Below are positions 1-7,935 of a DNA stretch of 32,929 nucleotides, piece by piece. A program made the position numbers and the translations under genes. Each line of letters starts with the position of its first letter. Position 1 is the first letter of the stretch. Source of the stretch: Ignavibacteria bacterium (GTDB taxonomy: Bacteria > Bacteroidota > Ignavibacteria > Tepidaquicellales > OLB5); contig JAUQWT010000112.1 of assembly GCA_030835005.1 (NCBI GenBank), positions 1 through 32,929 on the forward strand, in the 5' to 3' direction. The notes below the pieces were generated by a model, which ran no database searches, had not been told where the DNA came from, and saw only the letters and a program-made list of their open reading frames with translations.

Positions 1-1232
1 TCCGGCATTTTGAATGGTTTACTGCCCTTTGGCCTTCTATCCAATACTACTTCTACAACCTTGGGGATTACATCGCCGCCTTTTTCTATTTTTACATAAT
101 CACCCACACGGATATCTTTTCTTTCAATTTCATCTGAGTTATGCAGTGTTGCCCGCGATATCGTCGAGCCGGCAAGAAATACCGGCTCAAGCTCAGCCAC
201 CGGCGTTATCGTACCTATCCTCCCAACCTGAAGGGTAATATCTTTAAGCTTTGTTACTGCCTGCTTGGCTTTGAACTTATATGCAATCGCCCAGCGCGGA
301 CTTTTGGCAATACTGCCTATCTTCTTCTGCTGTTCAAGAGAATCTACCTTAACAACTACGCCGTCAATCTCGTAAGGAAGCCTGTCCCGCATTAGTTCTA
401 TTTCATCACAGAATGCTTTTACTTCAGTAATATCATTTACAACTTTGGTCTTATCGTTTACAGGAAATCTAAGCTTCTTAAGTGTCTGCAGATTTTCGTA
501 ATGCGACCTGCGTTTAGATTCTTCTTTGGGATCAGAATATCTTAAATTATAGCAAAACATGTTTAGTTTTCTTGCGGCAACTTCGCGTGAATCTTTCAGC
601 TTCAAACTCCCGGCAGCGGTGTTGCGGGGATTGGCATATTTCTTCTCGCCAAGGGATTCCTGCTCTTCATTTATCCTGAAGAAATCCTTAAGCATAAAGA
701 ATACTTCACCGCGCACTTCGATATTTGATTTGCCATCTATTCTGAGAGGAATTGCCCTGATAGTCCTGAGGTTATTTGTTATTTCATCTCCGCGTACTCC
801 GTCGCCACGCGTTGCTCCCTGTACAAATAATCCGCTGCGGTATGTTAGTGATACAGCAATGCCGTCAAACTTCAGCTCGCAAACGTATTTATACTTTTCG
901 CCCTTTAACAGGTTCTGAATACGCCTGTCAAATTCATCAAGATCGTTTTCATCATACGAATTTGAAAGCGAGAGCATAGGGACTTCGTGTACAACTGCAT
1001 TAAACTCATTTGATGCCGAGCCGCCAACTCTTTGTGTAGGTGAGTCAGGTGTTTTCAGCTCCGGAAATTCTGATTCAATATCCTGAAGCTCCTTCATCAT
1101 CATGTCATAGGTATAATCGTCAATATCAGGGCTTGCCAGAGTGTAATATTTATAGTCGGCATCCAGTATCTTTTGCCGTAATTTCCCCGCTCTAACTTCA
1201 GCGGCTAATATTTTCTTCTTGTCTTCGGGCAT
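1..1232 (-). CDS. ligA: NAD-dependent DNA ligase LigA, N-terminal part (cut by window edge)
   Basis: Seals nicks in DNA during replication and repair, using NAD+ to adenylate its active-site lysine. I translated this frame from the minus strand: it opens with ATG at 1232 and stays open to base 1, giving 410 codons. Visible are the NAD-binding Ia segment with DYTYD near residues 39-43, the nucleotidyltransferase motif ELKFDG with the adenylated lysine at K121, a GATRGDGVRGD stretch, the EVRGEVF segment, NPRNTAAGSLK, and the EIDGVVVK and WAIAYKFKA motifs. The start of the OB-fold is present. The zinc finger, helix-hairpin-helix and BRCT domains expected of a protein of about 670 residues lie beyond the left edge. 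The gene follows the RodZ-like gene by 40 bases and is probably co-transcribed with it. Identity is very secure. Confidence 0.96.
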   Translation of the reverse strand, partial: MPEDKKKILAAEVRAGKLRQKILDADYKYYTLASPDIDDYTYDMMMKELQDIESEFPELKTPDSPTQRVGGSASNEFNAVVHEVPMLSLSNSYDENDLDEFDRRIQNLLKGEKYKYVCELKFDGIAVSLTYRSGLFVQGATRGDGVRGDEITNNLRTIRAIPLRIDGKSNIEVRGEVFFMLKDFFRINEEQESLGEKKYANPRNTAAGSLKLKDSREVAARKLNMFCYNLRYSDPKEESKRRSHYENLQTLKKLRFPVNDKTKVVNDITEVKAFCDEIELMRDRLPYEIDGVVVKVDSLEQQKKIGSIAKSPRWAIAYKFKAKQAVTKLKDITLQVGRIGTITPVAELEPVFLAGSTISRATLHNSDEIERKDIRVGDYVKIEKGGDVIPKVVEVVLDRRPKGSKPFKMP

Positions 1233-1272
1233 TGAACGCTAATACATATTGATATTCGTGATTATCAATAGT

Positions 1273-2184
1273 TTACTGAGTAACTATGCCGTCTTTGTTA
1301 ATTACAAGGTTTTTGATGGAAGTTCCGGCTGTAGAGGTGGGTTTTCTGAGGTATCTTCCGTTAAGATAGATCTCAACACTTTGGTTTGCATTTGCAGAAA
1401 AGCGGAATTGGTTCTTTGCAGATATTATGACCGAGTCTTTTGCAGCAATTTCTCCATCTATAGCATCGGGATCGTCATCAACATACACTTTTACTTTTAT
1501 ATCTTTTAATGCTTTTATGGTGAGCCTCAGTGAATCAACTGCAAGTGTTTTGAGTGAGTCTTTTATTCTCGCAGAATCTATTTTACCGGATATCTTATTT
1601 TCATATTCGCTGGATATTTCATTGAATGATTTCGGCTTAACATCAGATTTTTTATCACCGGAATGATTTAGATAATCCACAAGGAAATATATCCCTGCAC
1701 AAACTGCAAGTATCAATACGCCTATCAGGATCTTCCTGACTATGCTGCTTTTCTTGGTGTCACTTTCATAGTCGTAATCATATGAAGGTGTCTTGGGTTT
1801 CATGTAATCCGGCTTATCTTCCTTTATGCTCTGCTGGTAAACCGGCTCTTCGGCTTTTTCTTTTGCATTATCTAGAACCGAGATACGAAGCTTCTCATCT
1901 ACAGTCAATTTTGTTGCGTCATCTGATGCAAATTTTCTCTTAGCATAAAAGCCGGCCTTAGCCTTGTCATATTCATTCAATATCTGATTTTCGTTTTCAT
2001 CAATTGCTTTTGCATACGCTTTTATGAACGACCTTGTATAAGTTTCCGGAACAAAATCAAAAATGCCGTTTTCAATATTATAAAGGAATTTAGGATTGAT
2101 CCTGCTCTCAGCGGAAATTTCTGCTACAGAAATACCTTTTAATTCACGCAGCTTTTTAAGATCCTGTCCGAATTGCTTGAGCAT
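1273..2184 (-). CDS. rodZ: RodZ-like protein: XRE helix-turn-helix, one membrane segment, DUF4115-type C-terminus
   Basis: Probable cell-shape protein linking cytoplasmic MreB to the membrane. The 303-residue product has the RodZ layout: an N-terminal XRE-type helix-turn-helix (about residues 5-70, with LRELKGISVAEIS and the FLYNIENG helix), an acidic linker, one hydrophobic segment at about 151-171, and a periplasmic C-terminal beta domain (about 215-290) of the DUF4115 type with VKVYVDDD and the late IYLNGRYLRKP strand. In RodZ the HTH binds MreB rather than DNA, so a transcription-factor reading is less likely; no MreB gene is in view. The start is ATG with no Shine-Dalgarno. It lies upstream of ligA and is divergent from the YgfZ-like gene across 230 bases. 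The family call is firm; the cellular role is inferred from family. Confidence 0.82.
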   Translation of the reverse strand: MLKQFGQDLKKLRELKGISVAEISAESRINPKFLYNIENGIFDFVPETYTRSFIKAYAKAIDENENQILNEYDKAKAGFYAKRKFASDDATKLTVDEKLRISVLDNAKEKAEEPVYQQSIKEDKPDYMKPKTPSYDYDYESDTKKSSIVRKILIGVLILAVCAGIYFLVDYLNHSGDKKSDVKPKSFNEISSEYENKISGKIDSARIKDSLKTLAVDSLRLTIKALKDIKVKVYVDDDPDAIDGEIAAKDSVIISAKNQFRFSANANQSVEIYLNGRYLRKPTSTAGTSIKNLVINKDGIVTQ

Positions 2185-2375
2185 TTAATCGAGAGTAATG
2201 ATTAGTTTGAAAATTACTTTGATTTCGTAAAAATAATCGAACTTTGTCATAGTTTCAATTGAATTACTAATGATTTTCGCAAAATGGGAATAAAGTTTTG
2301 CAGCTCTAACCTACTTCAAATTCTTACAGTTCAGATTTTGTCCTCAATGGCCGCTTGGTTAAGACTTATTATTCC

Positions 2376-2407
2376 TTTGAATAACTTCTAATAAACAGGT
2401 ATATTTG
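2376..2407 (+). promoter_or_regulatory. Bacteroidota-type promoter for the YgfZ-like gene
   Basis: TTTG at 2376-2379 and TATATTTG at 2400-2407 are separated by exactly 20 bases. This matches the Bacteroidota housekeeping pattern (TTTG, 19-21 bases, TAnnTTTG). A start site 5-7 bases downstream would fall almost on the ATG at 2415, so the transcript would be leaderless or nearly so; consistent with this, no Shine-Dalgarno precedes the ATG. The match is seen directly; its activity is inferred. Confidence 0.6.
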
Positions 2408-2414
2408 TTACTTA

Positions 2415-3374
2415 ATGCTTAATTTTTACAGATTACCGCAGGATTACCTGAAGTTTGAAGGCGCCGAGCGTCTTGACCTGATAAATCGCTTATCGACCAA
2501 TTCAGTTAACACAATTGAAGAATTCGGGGCCATTAAGACCATTTTAACAAGCGATAAGGGCAGATTTGTAGATATACTGCATCTGTTCAACTTTGGTGAT
2601 TTCGTTTTCAGTACATGTTCTTTCAATAACTGCGCAAGTGTTGCAGCTCATCTGGATAAATACACTATCATGGATGATTTCAAATGTGTTGATATGTCCG
2701 GAACTCATGAAACGCTGTTTTTTTATGGTATTGGAGTTACTGAATATCTTGATGAAGTATCCGGTGTTAAAGTCAGCAGCTTGAATGAGAATTCGTTTAA
2801 AATAGTTAAGCATGAGGGGCATGATGCAATAATTATTCCAAACGACGAAACTTTCGGCGGTTATTTGGTTATTTATGCAATAGAAGGAAAAGCTGTATGG
2901 GAAAAATTATTATTTTCATATAGTGCGATCGCAAATTACGGAATAAGCGAAGTCAATAATGAAGATTTTAATTCTCAGAGAATATTGTACGGCATCCCGA
3001 AATTCCCAAATGAAATGAGTGAACTTACTAATCCGCTTGAGTGCGGCCTGAACAAATATGTCAGCTTCACAAAAGGATGTTACATCGGGCAGGAAGTTAT
3101 CGCAAGGCTTGATGCTTACGATAAGATCAGCAAACATATGGTAGGAATTACAAGTAACGGAGTTATTGCACTCACTGAACAATTGGGAACAGCTAAAATT
3201 ACATTGGATGGTAAAGAGTGCGGTTTTGTAACAAGCGCCGGACATTCAGTTAAACACGGCAATATTGGACTTGGATTTGTAAAAACTATTTTCCTGGACT
3301 ACAGCAAGCATTACAGTATAAAGTCTGGTGATAATTTAACTGATTGCAGGATCATCAAACTTCCGTTCAGTTAA
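2415..3374 (+). CDS. ygfZ: YgfZ/GcvT-fold folate-binding protein, Fe-S cluster assembly or repair
   Basis: YgfZ proteins bind tetrahydrofolate and support assembly or repair of iron-sulfur enzymes. The 319-residue product carries the family signature KGCYIGQE at about 220-227, including the conserved cysteine C222, in a GcvT-like fold. The N-terminal part (YLKFEGAERLDLINRLSTN, then TSDKGRF) also follows the aminomethyltransferase-fold pattern. Length is normal for the family. The C-terminal small domain with GFVTSAG and GLGFVK is present. The ATG start lies about 8 bases downstream of the Bacteroidota-type promoter. It heads the rightward run that continues with aldolase 58 bases later. A true glycine-cleavage T protein is unlikely because of the KGCYxGQE signature and the shorter length. 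Confidence 0.88.
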   Translation: MLNFYRLPQDYLKFEGAERLDLINRLSTNSVNTIEEFGAIKTILTSDKGRFVDILHLFNFGDFVFSTCSFNNCASVAAHLDKYTIMDDFKCVDMSGTHETLFFYGIGVTEYLDEVSGVKVSSLNENSFKIVKHEGHDAIIIPNDETFGGYLVIYAIEGKAVWEKLLFSYSAIANYGISEVNNEDFNSQRILYGIPKFPNEMSELTNPLECGLNKYVSFTKGCYIGQEVIARLDAYDKISKHMVGITSNGVIALTEQLGTAKITLDGKECGFVTSAGHSVKHGNIGLGFVKTIFLDYSKHYSIKSGDNLTDCRIIKLPFS

Positions 3375-3432
3375 ATACATTTTATTTAATTAAGAATAAT
3401 TTACACAATATAATACAGGAGATTTACTCAAG

Positions 3433-4494
3433 ATGTCAATAAACATAAAAGAAATATTGGGAGCAGATTCAAACCTGCTTGAACATAAATGCATTACAAT
3501 TCCAAAAGAGAGTCTTCATCTGCCCGGACCGGATTTTGTTGACAGGATATGGAAGGATTCAGACCGCTCTCCGCAGGTATTAAGGAATATGCAGGCGATC
3601 TTTAACAGCGGTAAGCTTGCAGGAACGGGTTATCTTTCTATTTTACCGGTTGACCAGGGCATAGAACACTCTGCGGGTGCATCGTTTTCACCAAACCCTG
3701 CCTATTTTGACCCCGAAAACATCGTTAAACTTGCAATAGAAGGCAATTGTAATGCCGTTGCCTCAACTCTTGGGGTTTTGGGAGCAGTTTCAAGAAAGTA
3801 TGCTCACAAGATTCCTTTTGTTCTGAAGATCAATCACAATGAGTTCCTTTCATACCCTAATAAATACGACCAGCTTTTGTTTGCAAGTGTTGAGCAGGCA
3901 TACAATCTTGGAGCCGCTGCTATTGGCGCAACCATTTATTTCGGCTCTGATGAATCAGCAAGGCAAATACAGGAGATCTCGGCTGCATTCCAGTATGCTC
4001 ATGAGTTTGGAATGGTTACAATACTGTGGTGCTACCTAAGGAATTCTGCATTCAATGTTAAAGGTGATAAAGACTATCACCTCTCAGCTGACCTGACAGG
4101 GCAGGCAAATCACTTGGGTGTAACCATAGAAGCCGATATTATCAAACAGAAACTTCCCGAGAACAACGGCGGTTATAATGCACTTAAATTCGGCAAAACC
4201 AGCAAGCTTGTTTATGAGAAGCTTTCTTCGGATAATCCGATTGATCTGACACGCTACCAGGTCGCAAACTGTTACATGGGCAGATGCGGGTTGATAAATT
4301 CCGGCGGCGCCTCAACCGGCAAGGGTGATTCTGACTTAAAAGAAGCGGTAAAGACTGCAGTCATAAACAAACGCGCAGGCGGCATGGGGCTTATTTCAGG
4401 AAGAAAAGCATTCCAAAAACCTATGAATGAAGGTGTGGAACTACTTCATGCAATACAGGATGTATATTTAAGTAAAGATGTTACAATAGCATAA
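3433..4494 (+). CDS. fbaB: Class I fructose-bisphosphate aldolase, DhnA/FbaB type
   Basis: Cleaves fructose 1,6-bisphosphate to dihydroxyacetone phosphate and glyceraldehyde 3-phosphate, or the reverse in gluconeogenesis, through a Schiff-base lysine and without metal. The 353-residue product has the bacterial FbaB layout: ILPVDQGIEHSAGASF at about 70-85, a TIM-barrel core, and the segment TIEADIIKQK, whose lysine K238 is the probable Schiff-base residue by family position. NNGGYNALKFGK and SGGASTGKGDSDL, near the phosphate-binding end, follow. The ATG is preceded by AGGAG (3417-3421) and a TATAAT-like box (3409-3414), so a secondary promoter is possible. It lies 58 bases after the YgfZ-like gene. 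Enzyme class is secure. Confidence 0.93.
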   Translation: MSINIKEILGADSNLLEHKCITIPKESLHLPGPDFVDRIWKDSDRSPQVLRNMQAIFNSGKLAGTGYLSILPVDQGIEHSAGASFSPNPAYFDPENIVKLAIEGNCNAVASTLGVLGAVSRKYAHKIPFVLKINHNEFLSYPNKYDQLLFASVEQAYNLGAAAIGATIYFGSDESARQIQEISAAFQYAHEFGMVTILWCYLRNSAFNVKGDKDYHLSADLTGQANHLGVTIEADIIKQKLPENNGGYNALKFGKTSKLVYEKLSSDNPIDLTRYQVANCYMGRCGLINSGGASTGKGDSDLKEAVKTAVINKRAGGMGLISGRKAFQKPMNEGVELLHAIQDVYLSKDVTIA

Positions 4495-4512
4495 TATAAA
4501 TTAAAACAGCAA

Positions 4513-4614
4513 ATGAATAAAACACTGAAAAAAGTAAACCTTAAGCACAGAAGAAAAAAAGCAAAAGTTAAAGCTAAAATTAAAGAATCGAAAGCCAAAG
4601 CTACTAAGAAATAA
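4513..4614 (+). CDS. Small lysine-rich basic protein (33 aa), hypothetical
   Basis: An ATG-initiated frame of 33 codons sits between aldolase (18 bases away) and the EamA exporter. Its TAA shares one base with the exporter's ATG (TAATG), a typical translational-coupling junction. About 45 percent of residues are lysine and several more are arginine or histidine; the core reads HRRKKAKVKAKIKESKAK. It has no hydrophobic stretch or signal peptide, so a nucleic-acid- or ribosome-bound microprotein is the natural guess. Very short basic ribosome-associated proteins are known in Bacteroidota, but I do not recognise this one. No Shine-Dalgarno is evident. The junction and gap-filling position argue for a real gene; the AT-rich base composition could produce such a lysine-rich ORF by chance. 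Confidence 0.5.
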   Translation: MNKTLKKVNLKHRRKKAKVKAKIKESKAKATKK

Positions 4615-5495
4615 TGAAGAACCTGATGCTGCTGGTTTTTATTACACTGGCAGCAACTTTCACACCAATATTTGCAAAGCTAAGTGTGGCAGAAATTTCT
4701 CCGCTTTCCTTTGGGTTTTTTCGTTTTGGCACGGCTGCAATTCTATTCTATATAACGCTTAAGATCAGGAAGCAGGATCTGAAGTTTGAGAGGAAAGACT
4801 ACCCGCGGCTTTTGCTGTTATCACTGCTTTGCATTCCGTTAAACCAGTTTTTCTTTCTATCGGGCATAAAATTATCTTTAGCTTCGCATTCAGGAATCAT
4901 ATATTCACTCAACCCTGTGTATGCCTATATTATTGCTGTATTGATAAGATATGAAAAGTTTCAATTATCAAAGTTGTTTTCGATCTTACTGACTGTTTTG
5001 GGGATTGTATTCATTTTTTACGAAGGCATAACGGCATCACAAGTAAATAACAACGTAATATCAGGTGATGTGCTGCTTCTGTTTGCAGTACTGACTTTTT
5101 CTATGTATTTAACGCTTGGCAAGAACATAATAGAAAAATACGGAGCATTGAAAGCATCTGCGTTTATCTTTATTGTTGGCAGTATTTTCTATGTCCCGCT
5201 TTTTATATATGATCTACCGAATCTGACTTTTGCCAATTTGACATATAAAGGCATAATCGGGTACTTTTATCTTTCGTTTGTTGTGGCATACCTGGCATAT
5301 TTTATTTGGTATTATGCTTTAAAGAATATAGCCGTTAGCAAACTTACCACCCTCTCAAACGTTTCTCCCCTGCTAACAGTTTTGTTTTCGATCATTTTTC
5401 TTGGAGAGCATATTTCACTTTTTTTCATAATCGGTTCTGCCGTAACGCTGATAGGTGTTTTCATAATGCACCGTGTAAGCATAGATATTTCATGA
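4614..5495 (+). CDS. EamA/DMT-superfamily membrane transporter
   Basis: Inner-membrane permease of the drug/metabolite transporter superfamily, probably exporting a small metabolite; the substrate cannot be read from sequence. The 293-residue product has about ten hydrophobic segments arranged as two EamA repeats. The first repeat includes SPLSFGFFRFGTAAILFY and the GIKLSLASHSGIIYSLNPVY loop; the second ends with LSNVSPLLTVLFSIIFLGE and a final helix GSAVTLIGVFIMH. Length and layout are standard. The ATG overlaps the stop of the 33-residue micro-ORF. Eight bases separate it from the following oxidoreductase gene, so co-transcription is likely. Confidence 0.88.
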   Translation: MKNLMLLVFITLAATFTPIFAKLSVAEISPLSFGFFRFGTAAILFYITLKIRKQDLKFERKDYPRLLLLSLLCIPLNQFFFLSGIKLSLASHSGIIYSLNPVYAYIIAVLIRYEKFQLSKLFSILLTVLGIVFIFYEGITASQVNNNVISGDVLLLFAVLTFSMYLTLGKNIIEKYGALKASAFIFIVGSIFYVPLFIYDLPNLTFANLTYKGIIGYFYLSFVVAYLAYFIWYYALKNIAVSKLTTLSNVSPLLTVLFSIIFLGEHISLFFIIGSAVTLIGVFIMHRVSIDIS

Positions 5496-5502
5496 TATAC
5501 GA

Positions 5503-6498
5503 TTGAATAATAATACTATAAATATCGGGCTTGTTGGCTGCGGCCATTTGGGCAAAATTCACTGCAGGCTTTTGAGTGAGATATCAGCAGATAATCCAAT
5601 GTTTGAGTTTGTTGGAGTGTTTGATACTGATAAGCATAATTCAGATGAGGTTAATAAGCTATACGGCCTGGCTGAGTACAATTCACTGGATGAACTTCTG
5701 GAAAAAATCAGCACATTAGTAATTGTAACCCCTACGACTACTCATTATTCCATTGCAAAGAAAGCAATTAAGAAAAATATTAATGTTTTTATCGAAAAGC
5801 CGGTAACCGCTTCACTTAAAGATGCAGAGGAGCTTATCGAACTAGCAAAAACAAACCCTGTAAAAATACAGGTCGGGCATGTCGAAAGATTCAATCCTGC
5901 ACTTACTTCACTTGCCGGATTTGAAATGAAGCCGATGTTTATAGAGTCCCACAGGCTTGCGCAGTTCAATCCGCGCGGTACTGATGTTTCTGTTATTCAG
6001 GACCTGATGATCCATGATATCGACATAATTCTTCATCTGGTGAACTCACCTATCACTAAGATCGATGCAAACGGAGTTGCAGTAATTTCTGACGTGATTG
6101 ATATTGCTAATGCACGTCTTACTTTCAAAAACGGATGCGTTGCAAATTTAACAGCGAGCAGGATATCGCTTAAGAAGATGCGCAAGATGAGGATTTTCCA
6201 GAGTAATGCTTATATCTCGATCGATTTTCTGAACAACAAGTCTGAGATATTCAGGTTAACTGATATCGATACAAAGGCAGAAGGCATGAGTTTTCCGCTC
6301 TCGGATACAAAAAAAGTAATTTTTGAACAGCCTCAATCAGTCAGCGAAAGCCCCGAAAAGCCAAACCCTATCAAAAATGAGCTTGAATCGTTTTTTGAGA
6401 GCATTATTAATGATAAACCGGTAAAAGTATCATTGACGGATGGCAAAGAAGCCGTAGAGGCGGCAGATGAAATAATCAGAATAATTTCCGGAAATTAG
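5503..6498 (+). CDS. Gfo/Idh/MocA-family NAD(P)-dependent oxidoreductase
   Basis: Probable dehydrogenase acting on a sugar or nucleotide-sugar. The 331-residue product opens with the Rossmann nucleotide-binding motif GLVGCGHLGKIH (about 9-20), then has the family EKP motif (98-100) that positions the nicotinamide, and DLMIHDIDI (about 167-175), where H171 is the likely catalytic histidine. The QVGHVERFNP and DLMIHDID wording resembles dehydrogenases of UDP-GlcNAc modification (GnnA/WbpB-like), which would fit an LPS-making cell, but that is only a suggestion. No in-frame ATG is available; the first usable start is TTG at 5503. The gene is followed after two bases by cca. Family is secure, substrate unknown. 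Confidence 0.86.
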   Translation: MNNNTINIGLVGCGHLGKIHCRLLSEISADNPMFEFVGVFDTDKHNSDEVNKLYGLAEYNSLDELLEKISTLVIVTPTTTHYSIAKKAIKKNINVFIEKPVTASLKDAEELIELAKTNPVKIQVGHVERFNPALTSLAGFEMKPMFIESHRLAQFNPRGTDVSVIQDLMIHDIDIILHLVNSPITKIDANGVAVISDVIDIANARLTFKNGCVANLTASRISLKKMRKMRIFQSNAYISIDFLNNKSEIFRLTDIDTKAEGMSFPLSDTKKVIFEQPQSVSESPEKPNPIKNELESFFESIINDKPVKVSLTDGKEAVEAADEIIRIISGN

Positions 6499-6500
6499 AA

Positions 6501-7919
6501 TTGACAGATTTCTTAAATTCCAGCATTGTTGTTTCCAGAATTGCAGCGCTTGCGAGAAAAGAGAAAGTACAATCTTATCTTGTGGGCGGATATGTGCGCG
6601 ATAAACTCCTTGGTATTAATAAAACTGATATTGATATCTCGGTTATTGGTGATGCAATTGATTTTGCAGGTAAAGCCGCAAAAGAGTTTGACCTCAAGCT
6701 CACGGCAATCTACAAAAAGTTCGGTACTGCAATGCTTGAAATTGAGAACAGCAGGATCGAATTCATTTCTGCAAGAAAAGAAAGCTACCGCAAAGAGTCC
6801 CGTAAACCTGATGTTGTGGCTGCTTACTTGGAAGAAGACCTTTCAAGAAGAGATTTCACAGTAAATGCACTTGCAGTATCAATGAATAATGATACTAATG
6901 AAGTCATTGACCTGTTTGATGGGTTAATTGACCTCAAAGATAAAGTCTTAAGAACGCCATTAGATCCGGAATCGACTTTTGATGATGATCCGCTTAGAAT
7001 GATGCGGGCTTGCAGGTTTGCCTCACAGCTGGGTTTTGAGATTGCAGGCGATACATTTGACGCAATGAAACGTATGAAGCAAAGGCTTAAACTGAATGAA
7101 AATACACCAAGTGTAGTTTCACAGGAAAGGATCACTGATGAGCTGTTGAAAATCATGTCCTCACCCAATCCATCTATTGGTTTAAGTCTTTTGTTTAAAT
7201 CAGGTATAATGGAGATCATTTTCCCTGAAGTTCATAACCTTGAGGGTGTTGATCAAAGGAAAGATTTTCATCACAAAGATGTATTCTACCATACTCTGCA
7301 AGTAGTGGATAATATCTCGCAGAAAACAGATAATTTATGGCTGAGATTTGCGGCATTAATGCATGATATCGCAAAACCGCCTACGAAAAAATTTATAGAA
7401 GGAACAGGTTGGACATTTCACGGACATGAGGAGATGGGTGCACGGTGGCAAAAAAGAATTTTCGCAAAACTCAGGCTGCCCTTTGATAGATTACCATATG
7501 TAGAAAAGCTCGTCAGGCTTCATTTAAGGCCGATTGCACTGGCAAATGAGAACGTAACGGATTCTGCGGTAAGGCGTCTCATATTTGATGCAGGAGATGA
7601 CATTGAAGACCTCTTTATGCTTTGCAGGGCTGATATAACTTCAAAGGACCCCGGCAAAGTGAAGAAATACCTTGAAAACTTCGATAAAGTTGAGCAGAAA
7701 GTTAAGGAAGTTGAGCAGCGGGATAAGATAAGAAACTTCCAGTCGCCTGTTAGGGGCGAAGAGATCATGAAGATATGCAAACTTGAACCCTCAAAGAAAG
7801 TTGGCGTACTGAAAACTATGATAGAAGAAGCAATACTTGACGGTATAATCCAAAACAACTACGAAGCAGCCCTTGATTATCTCTATAGTATCAAAGATGA
7901 AGTGTTAAATAAACCTTGA
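6501..7919 (+). CDS. cca: CCA tRNA nucleotidyltransferase / poly(A) polymerase family with HD domain
   Basis: Adds or repairs the 3' CCA end of tRNAs, or part of it, using CTP and ATP. The 472-residue product begins with the class II nucleotidyltransferase head: LVGGYVRDKLLG (about 27-38) and the metal-binding DID at 43-45. These are followed by SRRDFTVNALA and the DDPLRMMRACRFASQLGF helix used for nucleotide selection. A C-terminal HD domain follows, with HHKDVFYHTLQ, LMHDIAKP and a later HGHEEMG. The HD domain may give phosphatase or phosphodiesterase activity, as in other long bacterial CCA enzymes. The start is TTG at 6501, two bases after the oxidoreductase stop. It cannot be separated from an A-adding enzyme by sequence alone. 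It converges on the xerD-like gene with a 16-base gap. Confidence 0.91.
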   Translation: MTDFLNSSIVVSRIAALARKEKVQSYLVGGYVRDKLLGINKTDIDISVIGDAIDFAGKAAKEFDLKLTAIYKKFGTAMLEIENSRIEFISARKESYRKESRKPDVVAAYLEEDLSRRDFTVNALAVSMNNDTNEVIDLFDGLIDLKDKVLRTPLDPESTFDDDPLRMMRACRFASQLGFEIAGDTFDAMKRMKQRLKLNENTPSVVSQERITDELLKIMSSPNPSIGLSLLFKSGIMEIIFPEVHNLEGVDQRKDFHHKDVFYHTLQVVDNISQKTDNLWLRFAALMHDIAKPPTKKFIEGTGWTFHGHEEMGARWQKRIFAKLRLPFDRLPYVEKLVRLHLRPIALANENVTDSAVRRLIFDAGDDIEDLFMLCRADITSKDPGKVKKYLENFDKVEQKVKEVEQRDKIRNFQSPVRGEEIMKICKLEPSKKVGVLKTMIEEAILDGIIQNNYEAALDYLYSIKDEVLNKP

Positions 7920-7935
7920 AAAAAGGTTGAATTGA

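Noticed and set aside
14..979. Several rightward ORFs at the left edge
   Set aside because: They lie opposite a continuous minus-strand ligA frame with all ligase motifs, so they are antisense shadows.
3409..3414. TATAAT box upstream of the aldolase gene
   Set aside because: No matching -35 box at 16-18 bases, and a start from it would cut off the AGGAG ribosome site; not called as a promoter.
7912..7928. Small inverted repeat AACCTT/AAGGTT between cca and the xerD-like gene
   Set aside because: Only a 6-bp AT-rich stem that partly overlaps the cca stop and has no T tract on either strand; too weak to call a terminator.
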